Of a DNA stretch of 64,000 nt, positions 1-9,608 are shown piece after piece; position 1 is the stretch's first letter, and every line of letters starts with the position of its first letter. The notes below the pieces were generated by a model. The model was not told the DNA's origin and made no database searches. It worked only from the letters and a program-made list of their open reading frames with translations. Both the position numbers and the translations under genes were made by a program. Where the stretch lies: NCBI GenBank assembly GCA_965279115.1, contig OZ257137.1:6200001-6264000 (forward strand), given 5' to 3'. The stretch is from JAEUOS01 sp965279115. Its GTDB lineage: Bacteria; Pseudomonadota; Gammaproteobacteria; Burkholderiales; JAEUOS01.

Positions 1-281
1 AGGTGCCCATCCTCGCCAACCTAACCGAATTCGGCTCGACGCCCATGTTCACGCTCGACGAGTTGCGCGGCGTCAATGTCGACATCGCCCTGTATTGCTG
101 CGGCGCCTACCGTGCCATGAACGCCGCAGCGCTGAATTTCTACAAGGTGCTGCGCCGCGAAGGCACGCAGAAGAGCGTCGTGCCGACCATGCAGACACGC
201 GCCGACCTCTACGATTACCTCGGCTACCACGACTACGAAAACAAACTCGATGCCCTGTTCTCGCAGGGCAAGGGCAAGTGA
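1..281 (+). CDS. prpB: 2-methylisocitrate lyase, C-terminal part (5' cut by window)
   Basis: The final reaction of the methylcitrate cycle splits 2-methylisocitrate into pyruvate and succinate in the cytoplasm. Only about the last 93 codons are present. The reading frame is open from base 3 and stops at 279-281. The C-terminal stretch containing TEFGSTP, a GVDIALYCCG-like strand and the helix ending YDYLGYHDYE is typical of PrpB in the isocitrate lyase/PEP mutase superfamily. The catalytic KKCG loop lies upstream of the window. The stop is 23 bases before the prpC start, so the two are almost certainly co-transcribed. The GTG at base 3 is internal to the protein and is not a real start. Confidence 0.93.
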   Translation, partial: VPILANLTEFGSTPMFTLDELRGVNVDIALYCCGAYRAMNAAALNFYKVLRREGTQKSVVPTMQTRADLYDYLGYHDYENKLDALFSQGKGK

Positions 282-304
282 CGCAGACCACAAAGGAGAA
301 CAAC

Positions 305-1462
305 ATGAGCGAACAGCAAACCCCGACAACCGGCCCGAAGCCGAAAAAATCCGTCGCCCTGTCCGGCGTTGTCGCCGGCAACACCGCGATGTGCACCGTC
401 GGCCGCACCGGCAACGACCTGCACTACCGCGGCTACGACATCCTTGACTTCGCTGACACCTGTGAATTCGAGGAGATCGCCTACCTGCTGGTCCATGGCA
501 AGCTGCCCAACAAGGCGGAACTGGCCGGCTACAAGAAAAAGCTCAAGGCCCTGCGTGGCCTGCCTGCAGCGGTCAAGGCCGCACTGGAGGCCTTGCCCGC
601 CTCCTCGCACCCGATGGACGTCATGCGCACCGGCGTCTCGGCCCTGGGTTGCGCCCTGCCCGAGAAGGACGACCACAATCACCCGGGCGCGCGCGACATA
701 GCCGATCGCCTGATGGCCTCGCTGGGCTCGATGCTGCTTTACTGGTTCCACTTCAGCCAGAACGGCCGGCGCATCGAGGTCGAGACCGACGACGACTCCA
801 TCGGCGGGCACTTCCTGCATCTACTGCATGGCGTGAAGCCCTCGGAATCCTGGGTCAAGGCGATGCACACCTCCCTGATCCTCTATGCCGAGCACGAATT
901 CAACGCCTCGACCTTCACTTGCCGCGTGGTTGCAGGCACCGGATCCGACATGTACTCCGCCATCTGCGGCGGCATCGGCGCGCTGCGTGGCCCCAAGCAT
1001 GGGGGCGCCAACGAAGTGGCATTCGAAGTGCAGAAACGCTACGAGTCGCCGGACGAGGCGGAAGCCGACATCCGCGCGCGCGTCGAGAAGAAAGAGGTCG
1101 TGATCGGCTTCGGCCACCCCGTCTATACCATCTCCGATCCGCGCAACAAGGTGATCAAGGAAGTCGCACGCAAGCTTTCCAAAGAGGCCGGTGACACCAA
1201 GATGTTCGACATCGCCGAACGCCTCGAGTCGGTGATGTGGGACGCCAAGAAGATGTTTCCCAACCTCGACTGGTTCTCCGCCGTCAGTTACCACATGATG
1301 GGTGTTCCGACCGCGATGTTCACGCCGATTTTCGTCATCTCCCGCACCTCGGGCTGGGCCGCGCATGTCATCGAACAACGGCAGGACGGCAAGATCATCC
1401 GCCCCACTGCCAACTACACCGGCCCTGACGACCTCAAGTTCGTTCCGCTCGCCAAACGCTAA
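305..1462 (+). CDS. prpC: 2-methylcitrate synthase
   Basis: Condenses propionyl-CoA with oxaloacetate to 2-methylcitrate, the entry step of the methylcitrate cycle. The 385-residue product is a short citrate synthase-type protein. The KHGGANE motif and the GFGHPVYTISDPRN motif carry the substrate-binding and catalytic histidines, and LDWFSAVSYHMMG follows near the C-terminus. The frame is open upstream, but the ATG at 305 is preceded by a good AAAGGAG at 292-298 and gives the usual length, so I chose it. The context of prpB upstream and acnD/prpF downstream favours PrpC over GltA. Confidence 0.95.
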   Translation: MSEQQTPTTGPKPKKSVALSGVVAGNTAMCTVGRTGNDLHYRGYDILDFADTCEFEEIAYLLVHGKLPNKAELAGYKKKLKALRGLPAAVKAALEALPASSHPMDVMRTGVSALGCALPEKDDHNHPGARDIADRLMASLGSMLLYWFHFSQNGRRIEVETDDDSIGGHFLHLLHGVKPSESWVKAMHTSLILYAEHEFNASTFTCRVVAGTGSDMYSAICGGIGALRGPKHGGANEVAFEVQKRYESPDEAEADIRARVEKKEVVIGFGHPVYTISDPRNKVIKEVARKLSKEAGDTKMFDIAERLESVMWDAKKMFPNLDWFSAVSYHMMGVPTAMFTPIFVISRTSGWAAHVIEQRQDGKIIRPTANYTGPDDLKFVPLAKR

Positions 1463-1480
1463 CCGGCAACCATACCCGCC

Positions 1481-4087
1481 ATGAACACCGCCGATCGCAA
1501 GCCCCTGCCGGGCACTTCGCTATCCTATTTCGACGCCCGCGCGGCGATCGATCGCATCGCGCCAGGCGCTTACGACAAGCTGCCCTACACCTCGCGCGTT
1601 CTGGCGGAAAACCTGGTGCGCCGCTGCGAGCCGGCTCAGCTTGCTAACTCGCTCCGGCAGCTGATCGAGCGCAAGCGGGATCTGGATTTCCCCTGGTTCC
1701 CGGCACGCGTGGTCTGCCACGACATTCTCGGCCAGACTGCGCTGGTGGATCTGGCGGGCTTGCGCGACGCCATCGCCAAGGCCGGCGGCGACCCGGCCAA
1801 GGTCAATCCTGTAGTGCCGGTGCAGTTGATTGTGGACCACTCGCTGGCCGTCGAGTGTGGTGGATTCGATCCGGACGCATTCGCAAAGAACCGCGCCATC
1901 GAAGACCGCCGCAACGAGGACCGGTTTCATTTCATCGAGTGGACAAAACTCGCATTCGAGAACGTGGATGTGATCCCCGCCGGCAACGGCATCATGCACC
2001 AGATCAACCTGGAGAAGATGTCGCCGGTGATCCACGCCAAGGATGGTGTGGCATTTCCGGACACGCTGGTAGGCACCGACAGCCACACGCCACATGTGGA
2101 TGCGCTGGGCGTCATCGCCATCGGCGTGGGTGGACTGGAAGCCGAGAGCGTCATGCTCGGGCGCGCCTCCTGGATGCGCCTGCCGGACATCATCGGCGTG
2201 AAATTGACCGGCCGGCGCCAGAGCGGCATCACCGCCACCGACATCGTGCTGGCGTTGACCGAGTTTCTGCGCAAGCAGAAGGTGGTTGGCGCCTATCTCG
2301 AGTTTTTCGGCGAAGGCGCCGCAGGACTGACCCTCGGCGACCGGGCCACCATCTCCAACATGGCGCCCGAATATGGCGCCACCGCGGCGATGTTCTCCAT
2401 CGACGAGCAGACCATCACCTACCTGCGTTTGACCGGGCGCAGCGACGAGCAGGTGAAACTGGTCGAAACCTACGCCAAGGTCGCGGGCCTCTGGTCCGAC
2501 ACGCTTGCCAATGCCGAGTACGAACGTGAGCTCACGTTCGATCTTTCGACCGTCGGGCGCAACATGGCGGGCCCCTCCAACCCGCACGCACGCGTGTCCA
2601 CGGCTGACCTGGCCGCCAAGGGTATCGCCAAGGCATGGGAATCGGTCCCGGGCCAGATGCCGGATGGCGCGGTGATCATCGCGGCCATCACCAGTTGCAC
2701 CAACACCAGCAACCCGCGCAACGTCATCGCCGCAGGCCTGTTGGCCCGCAATGCCAACCGCCTTGGCTTGACGCGCAAGCCGTGGGTCAAGAGCTCGCTT
2801 GCACCTGGGTCGAAGACGGTCGAGTTGTATCTGGAGGCGGCCGGCCTCAAGGAAGAACTCGAAAAGCAGGGTTTCGGAATCGTCGCCTTCGCCTGCACCA
2901 CCTGCAACGGCATGTCCGGCGCGCTTGATCCGAAAATCCAGCAGGAAATCATCGCTCGCGACCTCTACGCCACCGCGGTGCTCTCGGGCAACCGCAATTT
3001 CGATGGCCGCATTCACCCTTATGCCAAGCAGGCCTTCCTGGCCTCGCCGCCGCTGGTGGTGGCCTATTCCATCGCCGGCACGATCCGCTTCGATATCGAA
3101 CGGGATTCGTTTGGCAATGACGCCAGTGGCAAGCCGATCCTGCTCAAGGATCTGTGGCCGTCAGATGACGAAATCGACGCCATTGTCGCCGCCAGCGTCA
3201 AGCCGGAACAGTTCCGCAAGGTCTATATCCCGATGTTCGACGAGCGCGCCATTTCGACCGAGCGCGTCACGCCGCTGTACGACTGGCGTCCGCAGAGCAC
3301 CTACATCCGCCGCCCGCCCTACTGGGACAAGGAAGGCCAGGGTGCATTGGCCGCCAGCCCGCGCACGCTGAAAGGCATGCGACCCCTCGCTGTTCTTGGC
3401 GACAACATCACCACCGACCACTTGTCGCCATCGAACGCCATCATGCTCGACTCAGCAGCCGGCGAGTACCTGGCCAAGATGGGCCTACCGGAAGAGGACT
3501 TCAATTCCTACGCCACGCATCGCGGCGACCATCTCACCGCGCAGCGTGCAACCTTTGCCAACCCCACGCTCAAGAACGAGATGGTGCAGGTCGACGGCAA
3601 GGTCAAGCCCGGCTCGCTGGCCCGCATGGAACCCGAGGGCAAGGTAGTGCGCATGTGGGAAGCCATCGAAGCCTACATGGCGCGCCGCCAGCCACTGATC
3701 ATCGTGGCGGGCGCGGACTACGGGCAAGGCTCCTCGCGCGACTGGGCCGCCAAGGGCGTACGCCTGGCCGGTGTTGAAGCGATTGCTGCAGAGGGCTTCG
3801 AGCGCATCCACCGCACCAACCTGATCGGCATGGGCGTGCTTCCGCTGGAGTTCAAGCCCGGCACCACCCGGCTCACGCTTGGCATCGATGGCACCGAAAC
3901 CTACGACGTCATTGGCGAGCGCACCCCGCGCACCACCCTGACGCTGGTGATCAACCGCAGGAATGGCGAGCGCATCGAGGTGCCGGTGACCTGCCGGCTT
4001 GATACTGCCGAAGAGGTCTCCATTTACGAAGCCGGCGGCGTGCTGCAACGCTTCGCCCAGGACTTTCTCGAAAAGGCTGCCGCATGA
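1481..4087 (+). CDS. acnD: Fe/S-dependent 2-methylisocitrate dehydratase AcnD
   Basis: An aconitase-superfamily 4Fe-4S enzyme that dehydrates 2-methylcitrate. It replaces PrpD in the AcnD/PrpF variant of the methylcitrate cycle. The product has 868 residues, with cluster ligands predicted at Cys406 (in SCTNTSNP), Cys472 and Cys475 (in ACTTCNG). The AcnA-like order is kept, with the swivel domain and the ADYGQGSSRDWAAKG motif near the C-terminus. The ATG follows prpC by 18 bases, and its stop overlaps prpF by ATGA. PrpF as partner distinguishes this gene from the acnA at 9.6 kb, which is more distant in sequence. Confidence 0.94.
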   Translation: MNTADRKPLPGTSLSYFDARAAIDRIAPGAYDKLPYTSRVLAENLVRRCEPAQLANSLRQLIERKRDLDFPWFPARVVCHDILGQTALVDLAGLRDAIAKAGGDPAKVNPVVPVQLIVDHSLAVECGGFDPDAFAKNRAIEDRRNEDRFHFIEWTKLAFENVDVIPAGNGIMHQINLEKMSPVIHAKDGVAFPDTLVGTDSHTPHVDALGVIAIGVGGLEAESVMLGRASWMRLPDIIGVKLTGRRQSGITATDIVLALTEFLRKQKVVGAYLEFFGEGAAGLTLGDRATISNMAPEYGATAAMFSIDEQTITYLRLTGRSDEQVKLVETYAKVAGLWSDTLANAEYERELTFDLSTVGRNMAGPSNPHARVSTADLAAKGIAKAWESVPGQMPDGAVIIAAITSCTNTSNPRNVIAAGLLARNANRLGLTRKPWVKSSLAPGSKTVELYLEAAGLKEELEKQGFGIVAFACTTCNGMSGALDPKIQQEIIARDLYATAVLSGNRNFDGRIHPYAKQAFLASPPLVVAYSIAGTIRFDIERDSFGNDASGKPILLKDLWPSDDEIDAIVAASVKPEQFRKVYIPMFDERAISTERVTPLYDWRPQSTYIRRPPYWDKEGQGALAASPRTLKGMRPLAVLGDNITTDHLSPSNAIMLDSAAGEYLAKMGLPEEDFNSYATHRGDHLTAQRATFANPTLKNEMVQVDGKVKPGSLARMEPEGKVVRMWEAIEAYMARRQPLIIVAGADYGQGSSRDWAAKGVRLAGVEAIAAEGFERIHRTNLIGMGVLPLEFKPGTTRLTLGIDGTETYDVIGERTPRTTLTLVINRRNGERIEVPVTCRLDTAEEVSIYEAGGVLQRFAQDFLEKAAA

Positions 4088-5283
4088 AAACCTTCGCGCC
4101 GCAAATCCGCGTTCCCGCCACCTACATGCGTGGCGGTACCAGCAAGGGCGTGTTCTTCCACGTACCGGACATGCCGCCTGCAATGCAGAAGCCGGGACCC
4201 GCGCGCGACAATTTCCTGCTGCGCCTGATCGGCAGCCCCGACCCTTACGGCAAGCATACCGATGGCATGGGAGGCGCAACCTCTTCGACCAGCAAGACTG
4301 TGTTGCTGTCCAAAAGCGCCCGCCCCGATCATGATGTCGATTACCTGTTTGGCCAGGTCGCCATCGACAAGGCTTTCGTTGACTGGGCCGGCAATTGCGG
4401 CAACCTGTCCGCCGCCGTGGGCCCCTTCGCCATTGCCAATGGACTGGTCGACCCGGCGCGCGTTCCGAAAAATGGTATCGCCACGATACGCATCTGGCAG
4501 GCCAATATCCAGAAGACCATCATCTCGCATGTCCAGGTGACTGACGGGCAGGTGCAGGAAACCGGTGATTTCGAGCTCGACGGCGTGACCTTCCCGGCCG
4601 CCGAAGTCCAGCTCGAGTTCATGGACCCCGCCGCTGAAGAAGAAGGAGCCGGCGGTGCCCTGTTTCCGACCGGCAACCTGGTGGATGACCTCGAAGTGCC
4701 CGCCGCGGGCAATTTCAAGGGCGGCGTCCTGAAGGCCACCATGCTGACCGCCGGTATCCCGACCATTTTCGTCAATGCCGCCGACATCGGCTTCACCGGT
4801 ACCGAGTTGCAGGAAGCCATCAACGGCAGCCCTGACAACCTGGCCAAGATGGAGGCGATCCGCACTGCCGGCGCGCTGAAAATGGGCTTGATCAAGAAGC
4901 CGGAGGAAATCGCTACCCGCCAGCACATTCCCAAGGTCGCGTTCGTCGCCCCGCCGGTCACGTACTCCGCATCCAGCGGCAAGACCATCAACGCTGCCGA
5001 CATTGATGTGCTGGTGCGCGCCATGTCGATGGGCAAACTGCATCACGCCATGATGGGCACGGCGGCGGTGGCCATCGCCGTGGGCGCATGTGTGCCGGGT
5101 ACGCTGGTGAACCTGGCCGCCGGTGGCGGTGCGCGTTCCGAAGTGCGCTTCGGTCACCCGTCCGGCACATTGCGGGTTGGCGCCGAGGCCGTGCAGGCGG
5201 GCGGCGAATGGCAAGTCAGAAAAGCGGTGATGAGCCGCAGCGCGCGGGTGCTGATGGAAGGTTTCGTGCGCGTTCCGGTTTAG
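4084..5283 (+). CDS. prpF: 2-methylaconitate cis-trans isomerase PrpF
   Basis: Isomerises the 2-methylaconitate made by AcnD so that a classical aconitase (AcnB) can hydrate it to 2-methylisocitrate. The product has 399 residues and belongs to the PrpF/DUF453 family with a diaminopimelate-epimerase-like fold. Visible landmarks are the N-terminal YMRGGTSKGVFF, the GNCGNLSAAVGPFA motif with its cysteine, and the later MSMGKLHHAMMGTAAVA helix. The ATG overlaps the acnD stop (ATGA), implying translational coupling. Confidence 0.94.
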   Translation: MKTFAPQIRVPATYMRGGTSKGVFFHVPDMPPAMQKPGPARDNFLLRLIGSPDPYGKHTDGMGGATSSTSKTVLLSKSARPDHDVDYLFGQVAIDKAFVDWAGNCGNLSAAVGPFAIANGLVDPARVPKNGIATIRIWQANIQKTIISHVQVTDGQVQETGDFELDGVTFPAAEVQLEFMDPAAEEEGAGGALFPTGNLVDDLEVPAAGNFKGGVLKATMLTAGIPTIFVNAADIGFTGTELQEAINGSPDNLAKMEAIRTAGALKMGLIKKPEEIATRQHIPKVAFVAPPVTYSASSGKTINAADIDVLVRAMSMGKLHHAMMGTAAVAIAVGACVPGTLVNLAAGGGARSEVRFGHPSGTLRVGAEAVQAGGEWQVRKAVMSRSARVLMEGFVRVPV

Positions 5284-5346
5284 TCCCAGAAGCGATTCAG
5301 CGGGCGATGTTCGTCCGGAAATTCCAAACAAAGAAAGGGAATCATC

Positions 5347-5652
5347 ATGTGGAAGTGGATCATCATCGGAGTCCTTGCCATCGCCGGCATGTTCGCCCTG
5401 CTTGTCAAGGGCGGCGGCAACGTCAGCATGCTGGGCGAACATGGCGGCGATGCGCATCCGCCGGCAGCCGAGACCAAGGCCGAGCCACCCAAGGCGGACG
5501 CACCCAAGGCGGAAGCGCCGAAAGCCGACGCGCCTGCGCCCGCTGCCGCGCCGGCCACTGACGCCAAGGCGGACGCCCCCGCCGCGCCTGCCGCCGCTGC
5601 ACCGTCAGCGGCCCCGGCTGCGCCAACCCCGGCCGCGCCGCAAACCAAGTAA
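5347..5652 (+). CDS. small Ala/Pro-rich single-span membrane protein
   Basis: A 101-residue protein of unknown function. Residues 4-21 form one hydrophobic segment. The rest is low complexity, with near-tandem PKADAPKAEAPKADAPA units followed by an Ala/Pro tail, so it is probably an extended spacer outside the membrane. The ATG is preceded by AAAGAAAGGGA at suitable spacing. It lies 63 bases after prpF and 38 bases before acnB on the same strand, so it is probably part of the same transcription unit. The antisense frames here also lack stops because of composition, but the start context and membrane segment favour this frame. No family was recognised. Confidence 0.6.
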   Translation: MWKWIIIGVLAIAGMFALLVKGGGNVSMLGEHGGDAHPPAAETKAEPPKADAPKAEAPKADAPAPAAAPATDAKADAPAAPAAAAPSAAPAAPTPAAPQTK

Positions 5653-5690
5653 CCTTCAGCCCATCCTATCCTTCACCCTACGGGAGCATC

Positions 5691-8276
5691 ATGCTTACTG
5701 CCTACCGCCAACATGAAGCCGAGCGCGCCGCCCTCGGCATCCCTGCGCTGCCGCTGTCCGCGCAGCAAACCGCCGACCTGATCGAACTCCTCAAGGCCCC
5801 GCCGGCAGGTGAGGAAAAGACCCTGGTGGAGCTCATCACCTATCGTGTGCCAGCCGGCGTGGACGATGCCGCCAAGGTCAAGGCTTCTTATCTCGCTGCG
5901 GTGGCCCACGGCACGGAAAAGTGCCCGCTGATCAGCCGTGAAAAAGCCACCGAACTGCTTGGCACCATGCTGGGCGGCTACAACATCCACCCGCTGATCG
6001 AACTGCTGGGCGACGCCACCGTCGGCACCATCGCCGCCGAAGCGCTCAAGAAGACCCTGCTGATGTTCGACGCCTTCCATGACGTCAAGGAACTGGCCGA
6101 CAAGGGCAATGCGAACGCCAAAGGCGTGCTCAAGAGCTGGGCCGAGGGCGAGTGGTTCACCAGCCGTCCGGAAGTGCCCAAGAGCCTCACCATCACCGTG
6201 CTCAAGGTCACCGGCGAAACCAATACCGACGACCTCTCCCCAGCCCCTGACGCCTGGAGCCGCCCGGACATCCCGCTGCACGCGCTGGCCATGCTCAAGA
6301 ACCCGCGGCCCGGCATCACCCCGGAAGAAGAAGGCAAACGCGGCCCGGTCAAGTTTCTGCAGGACCTGCGCGCCAAGGGCAACCTGGTGGCCTATGTCGG
6401 CGACGTGGTCGGCACCGGATCCTCGCGCAAATCGGCCACCAACAGCGTGCTGTGGTGGACCGGCGAGGACATCCCCTTCGTGCCGAACAAGCGATTCGGC
6501 GGCGTGTGCCTGGGCAGCAAGATCGCCCCGATCTTCTTCAACACCATGGAAGACGCCGGCGCCCTGCCGATCGAGCTCGACGTTTCCAAGATGGAAATGG
6601 GCGACACCGTCGAACTGCGTCCCTATGAAGGCAAGGCGCTCAAGAACGGCCAGGTGATCGCGGAATTTTCGCTGCGCTCGGACGTGATTTTCGACGAAGT
6701 CCGCGCCGGCGGCCGCATTCCGTTGATCGTCGGTCGCGGCCTCACCGCCAAGGCGCGTGAAGCCCTCGGCCTGCCGCCCTCGACCCTGTTCCGCCTGCCG
6801 CAAAGCCCGGCCGACACCGGCAAGGGGTACACGCTGGCACAGAAAATTGTCGGCCGCGCATGCGGCCTGCCAGAAGGCAAGGGTGTGCGTCCCGGCACCT
6901 ATTGCGAGCCGCGCATGGCGTCTGTCGGCTCCCAGGACACCACCGGCCCGATGACCCGCGACGAGTTGAAGGACCTCGCCTGCCTGGGCTTCTCGGCCGA
7001 TCTTGTGATGCAGTCGTTCTGCCATACCGCCCCCTATCCGAAGCCCGTGGACATCAAGACCCACCACGAACTGCCGGAATTCATGTCCAACCGCGGCGGC
7101 ATCTCGCTGCGTGTCGGTGACGGCATCATCCACTCGTGGTTGAACCGCATGCTGCTGCCCGACACCGTCGGCACCGGTGGCGACTCGCATACCCGCTTCC
7201 CGATCGGCATTTCCTTCCCGGCCGGCTCCGGCCTGGTCGCCTTTGCCGCCGCCACCGGCGTCATGCCGCTGGACATGCCGGAATCGGTGCTGGTGCGCTT
7301 CAAGGGCGAAATGCAGCCCGGCGTGACCCTGCGCGACCTGGTCAACGCGATCCCGCTGGCGGCCATCAAGAAGGGCCTGCTGACGGTCGAGAAAAAGGGC
7401 AAGATCAACGTCTTCTCCGGCCGCGTGGTCGAAATCGAGGGGCTGCCCAAGCTCAAGTGCGAACAGGCTTTCGAGCTGGCCGACGCCACCGCCGAGCGTT
7501 CTGCCGGCGGCTGCACGGTGCGCCTGGACAAGGAACCGATCATCGAATACATCACCAGCAACATCACCATGCTGAAGTGGATGATCGCGACCGGCTACAA
7601 CGACGCCCGTACCATCCGCCGCCGTATCAAGGCGATGGAGGACTGGTTGGCCAATCCAAAGCTGCTCGCCCCGGATGCCGACGCCGAGTACGCGGCCGTC
7701 ATCGAGATCGACCTGAACACCATCACCGAGCCGATCGTCGCCTGCCCGAACGACCCTGACGACGTCAAGACGCTGTCGGACGTGGCCGGCGCCAAGATCG
7801 ACGAAGTGTTCATCGGCTCCTGCATGACCAACATCGGCCATTTCCGCGCCGCTTCCAAGCTGCTCGAGAACAAGCGCGACATTCCGGTCAAGCTTTGGGT
7901 CGCTCCACCGACCAAGATGGACCAGAAGCAGCTCACCGAGGAAGGCCACTATGGCGTGCTCGGTTCGGCCGGCGCCCGCATGGAAATGCCGGGCTGCAGC
8001 CTGTGCATGGGCAACCAGGCGCAGGTCAAGGAAGGCGCAACCGTGTTTTCAACCTCGACGCGCAACTTCCCCAATCGCCTGGGCAAGAACTCCAACGTCT
8101 ACCTGGGCTCGGCTGAACTCGCTGCCATTTGTTCCAAGCTCGGCCGCATCCCGACCAAGGCGGAGTACATGGCCGACATGGGCGTCATCAACCAGGATGG
8201 CTCGAAGATCTACAAGTACATGAACTTCGACCAGATCAAGGACTTCTCGGACCAGGCTGACAAGGTCGCATCCTGA
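5691..8276 (+). CDS. acnB: bifunctional aconitate hydratase 2 / 2-methylisocitrate dehydratase
   Basis: Interconverts citrate and isocitrate, and in the methylcitrate cycle also hydrates 2-methylaconitate to 2-methylisocitrate. The 861-residue product has the AcnB domain order: an N-terminal HEAT-like domain (TAYRQHEAERAALGIPALPL), then the swivel domain, then the catalytic domains. The 4Fe-4S ligands fall at Cys711 (GSCMTN), Cys769 and Cys772 (GCSLCMG), essentially the E. coli AcnB positions. Placed after prpF, it can complete the AcnD/PrpF route. The ribosome site ACGGGAG precedes the ATG, and a strong intrinsic terminator follows the stop. Confidence 0.96.
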   Translation: MLTAYRQHEAERAALGIPALPLSAQQTADLIELLKAPPAGEEKTLVELITYRVPAGVDDAAKVKASYLAAVAHGTEKCPLISREKATELLGTMLGGYNIHPLIELLGDATVGTIAAEALKKTLLMFDAFHDVKELADKGNANAKGVLKSWAEGEWFTSRPEVPKSLTITVLKVTGETNTDDLSPAPDAWSRPDIPLHALAMLKNPRPGITPEEEGKRGPVKFLQDLRAKGNLVAYVGDVVGTGSSRKSATNSVLWWTGEDIPFVPNKRFGGVCLGSKIAPIFFNTMEDAGALPIELDVSKMEMGDTVELRPYEGKALKNGQVIAEFSLRSDVIFDEVRAGGRIPLIVGRGLTAKAREALGLPPSTLFRLPQSPADTGKGYTLAQKIVGRACGLPEGKGVRPGTYCEPRMASVGSQDTTGPMTRDELKDLACLGFSADLVMQSFCHTAPYPKPVDIKTHHELPEFMSNRGGISLRVGDGIIHSWLNRMLLPDTVGTGGDSHTRFPIGISFPAGSGLVAFAAATGVMPLDMPESVLVRFKGEMQPGVTLRDLVNAIPLAAIKKGLLTVEKKGKINVFSGRVVEIEGLPKLKCEQAFELADATAERSAGGCTVRLDKEPIIEYITSNITMLKWMIATGYNDARTIRRRIKAMEDWLANPKLLAPDADAEYAAVIEIDLNTITEPIVACPNDPDDVKTLSDVAGAKIDEVFIGSCMTNIGHFRAASKLLENKRDIPVKLWVAPPTKMDQKQLTEEGHYGVLGSAGARMEMPGCSLCMGNQAQVKEGATVFSTSTRNFPNRLGKNSNVYLGSAELAAICSKLGRIPTKAEYMADMGVINQDGSKIYKYMNFDQIKDFSDQADKVAS

Positions 8277-8296
8277 TTCGAACCGCGCCGTCCTGA

Positions 8297-8324
8297 AAAG
8301 CCCCGCCCCGGCGGGGCTTTTTTT
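8297..8324 (+). terminator. rho-independent terminator after acnB
   Basis: AGCCCCGCC (8299-8307) pairs with GGCGGGGCT (8310-8318) to give a nine-pair GC-rich stem with a very small loop, followed by a run of seven T (8318-8324). It starts about 20 bases after the acnB stop and closes the prp/acnB transcription unit. Confidence 0.92.
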
Positions 8325-8462
8325 CGCCCAATCGCAACAAGCCAGCTACGCAGTCCCGCAGTTGTCGCAAGTCAACATCGCAGCCCGCATTCGTCCTATC
8401 ATGAGGCTCGGCCTCGCAATTCCGCTTGCGCCGGCTTCAACACGCCGCATCGACCGCATCCG

Positions 8463-9458
8463 ATGAAATTCTCCGATCTCGAGGACGACAGCGAAAACTC
8501 TCCCGAGGAAATCGCAGCGCGCGCTGCTGCCGCCAGCCGCAGCACCTGGGTAAGCGTCGTGGTCAACCTGCTGCTGAGCACGGTCCAGATCGGGGTTGGC
8601 GTGTTCGCCCGCTCGCAAAGCCTGATCGCCGACGGGATCCACTCTTTGTCCGACCTGGTGGCCGATTTCGTGGTGCTGTTCGCCAGCCACCACAGCAAGA
8701 AAGGCGCGGACGATGATCACCCCTACGGCCACCAGCGTTTCGAAACCGCCGCCTCTCTGGTACTCGGGCTGCTGCTGCTGGGTGTGGGTGTCGGCATGCT
8801 GTGGTCCGCGGCGGGCAAGCTTGAGGCGCCGGATACCATTGGGGAGGTGCATGTGGTGGCGCTCTGGGTCGCCATCGGCGCCCTGGTCGCCAAGGAAACC
8901 CTGTTCCGCTACATGCTGGCCGTGGCCAAGCGGGTCAAGTCCGGCATGCTCGTGGCCAATGCCTGGCATGCCCGGTCGGACGCCGCCTCCTCGCTGGTGG
9001 TGGCCATCGGGATTGCCGGCAACCTGCTCGGCTACCCGATGTTTGACCCGATCGCGGCCCTGATCGTCGGTTTCATGGTGGGACGGATGGGCTGGAGCTT
9101 CGCCTGGGATGCCCTGCATGACCTGATGGACCGCGCCGTCGACGACGCCGAGGTCGCGGCGATTGCGCAAACCCTGGTTGAAACGCCTGGGGTACGCGGC
9201 CTGCATGACCTGAAAACCCGCAAGATGGGCGACATGATCGTCGTCGACGCCCATATCGAGGTCGATGCCGCCATCACGGTGGAGGCAGGCCATGACATCG
9301 CCGTGGCGGCGCGCAACCGCGTCATGCAGCGCCACCGGGTGCTCAACCTGATGACCCATGTCGACCCGCAACACCGCCCCGACCTGGATCATTTGCCGGT
9401 GCAGCCAGCCGGCGCTTCGGCGGCACGGGACCATTCCGCGCTGCACCCTACCAGTTGA
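8463..9458 (+). CDS. cation diffusion facilitator family metal transporter
   Basis: A 331-residue inner-membrane proton-coupled exporter of divalent metal, with several hydrophobic segments between residues 28 and 215 and a cytoplasmic C-terminal domain. The CDF metal-site signatures are visible: H60-x3-D64 in ADGIHSLSD on the second helix and H169-x3-D173 in HARSD on the fifth. This H/D-H/D arrangement is common in zinc-type CDF proteins, but Fe, Mn or Cd cannot be excluded. The HPYGHQRFE loop is also typical of the family. It sits between two iron-sulfur aconitase genes, and no regulator is adjacent. Confidence 0.9.
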   Translation: MKFSDLEDDSENSPEEIAARAAAASRSTWVSVVVNLLLSTVQIGVGVFARSQSLIADGIHSLSDLVADFVVLFASHHSKKGADDDHPYGHQRFETAASLVLGLLLLGVGVGMLWSAAGKLEAPDTIGEVHVVALWVAIGALVAKETLFRYMLAVAKRVKSGMLVANAWHARSDAASSLVVAIGIAGNLLGYPMFDPIAALIVGFMVGRMGWSFAWDALHDLMDRAVDDAEVAAIAQTLVETPGVRGLHDLKTRKMGDMIVVDAHIEVDAAITVEAGHDIAVAARNRVMQRHRVLNLMTHVDPQHRPDLDHLPVQPAGASAARDHSALHPTS

Positions 9459-9534
9459 GGCGCGTTGCCCGTACAACAAGTCGGGTTGCCCAAACCCGCG
9501 TTGGCGTGGCAGACTGGACACACAGTTGTAGCCC

Positions 9535-9570
9535 CGCATCCGGGATGTAGCCCGGTGCCCGTACCGGCAC
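9535..9570 (+). other. two small dyads in the acnA leader
   Basis: CATCC/GGATG (9537-9541 with 9543-9547) is followed by CCGGT/ACCGG (9552-9556 with 9563-9567). The second can alternatively fold as GTGCC/GGCAC (9555-9559 with 9566-9570). They lie 40-70 bases before the acnA start. The GTAGCCC...CATCCGGG wording resembles degenerate REP-like elements of proteobacteria. There is no T-tract, so this is not an intrinsic terminator. The function is unknown. Confidence 0.3.
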
Positions 9571-9608
9571 GAACCTGACGCCGCACGCGTCTCCACCAGG
9601 AAGCCGCC

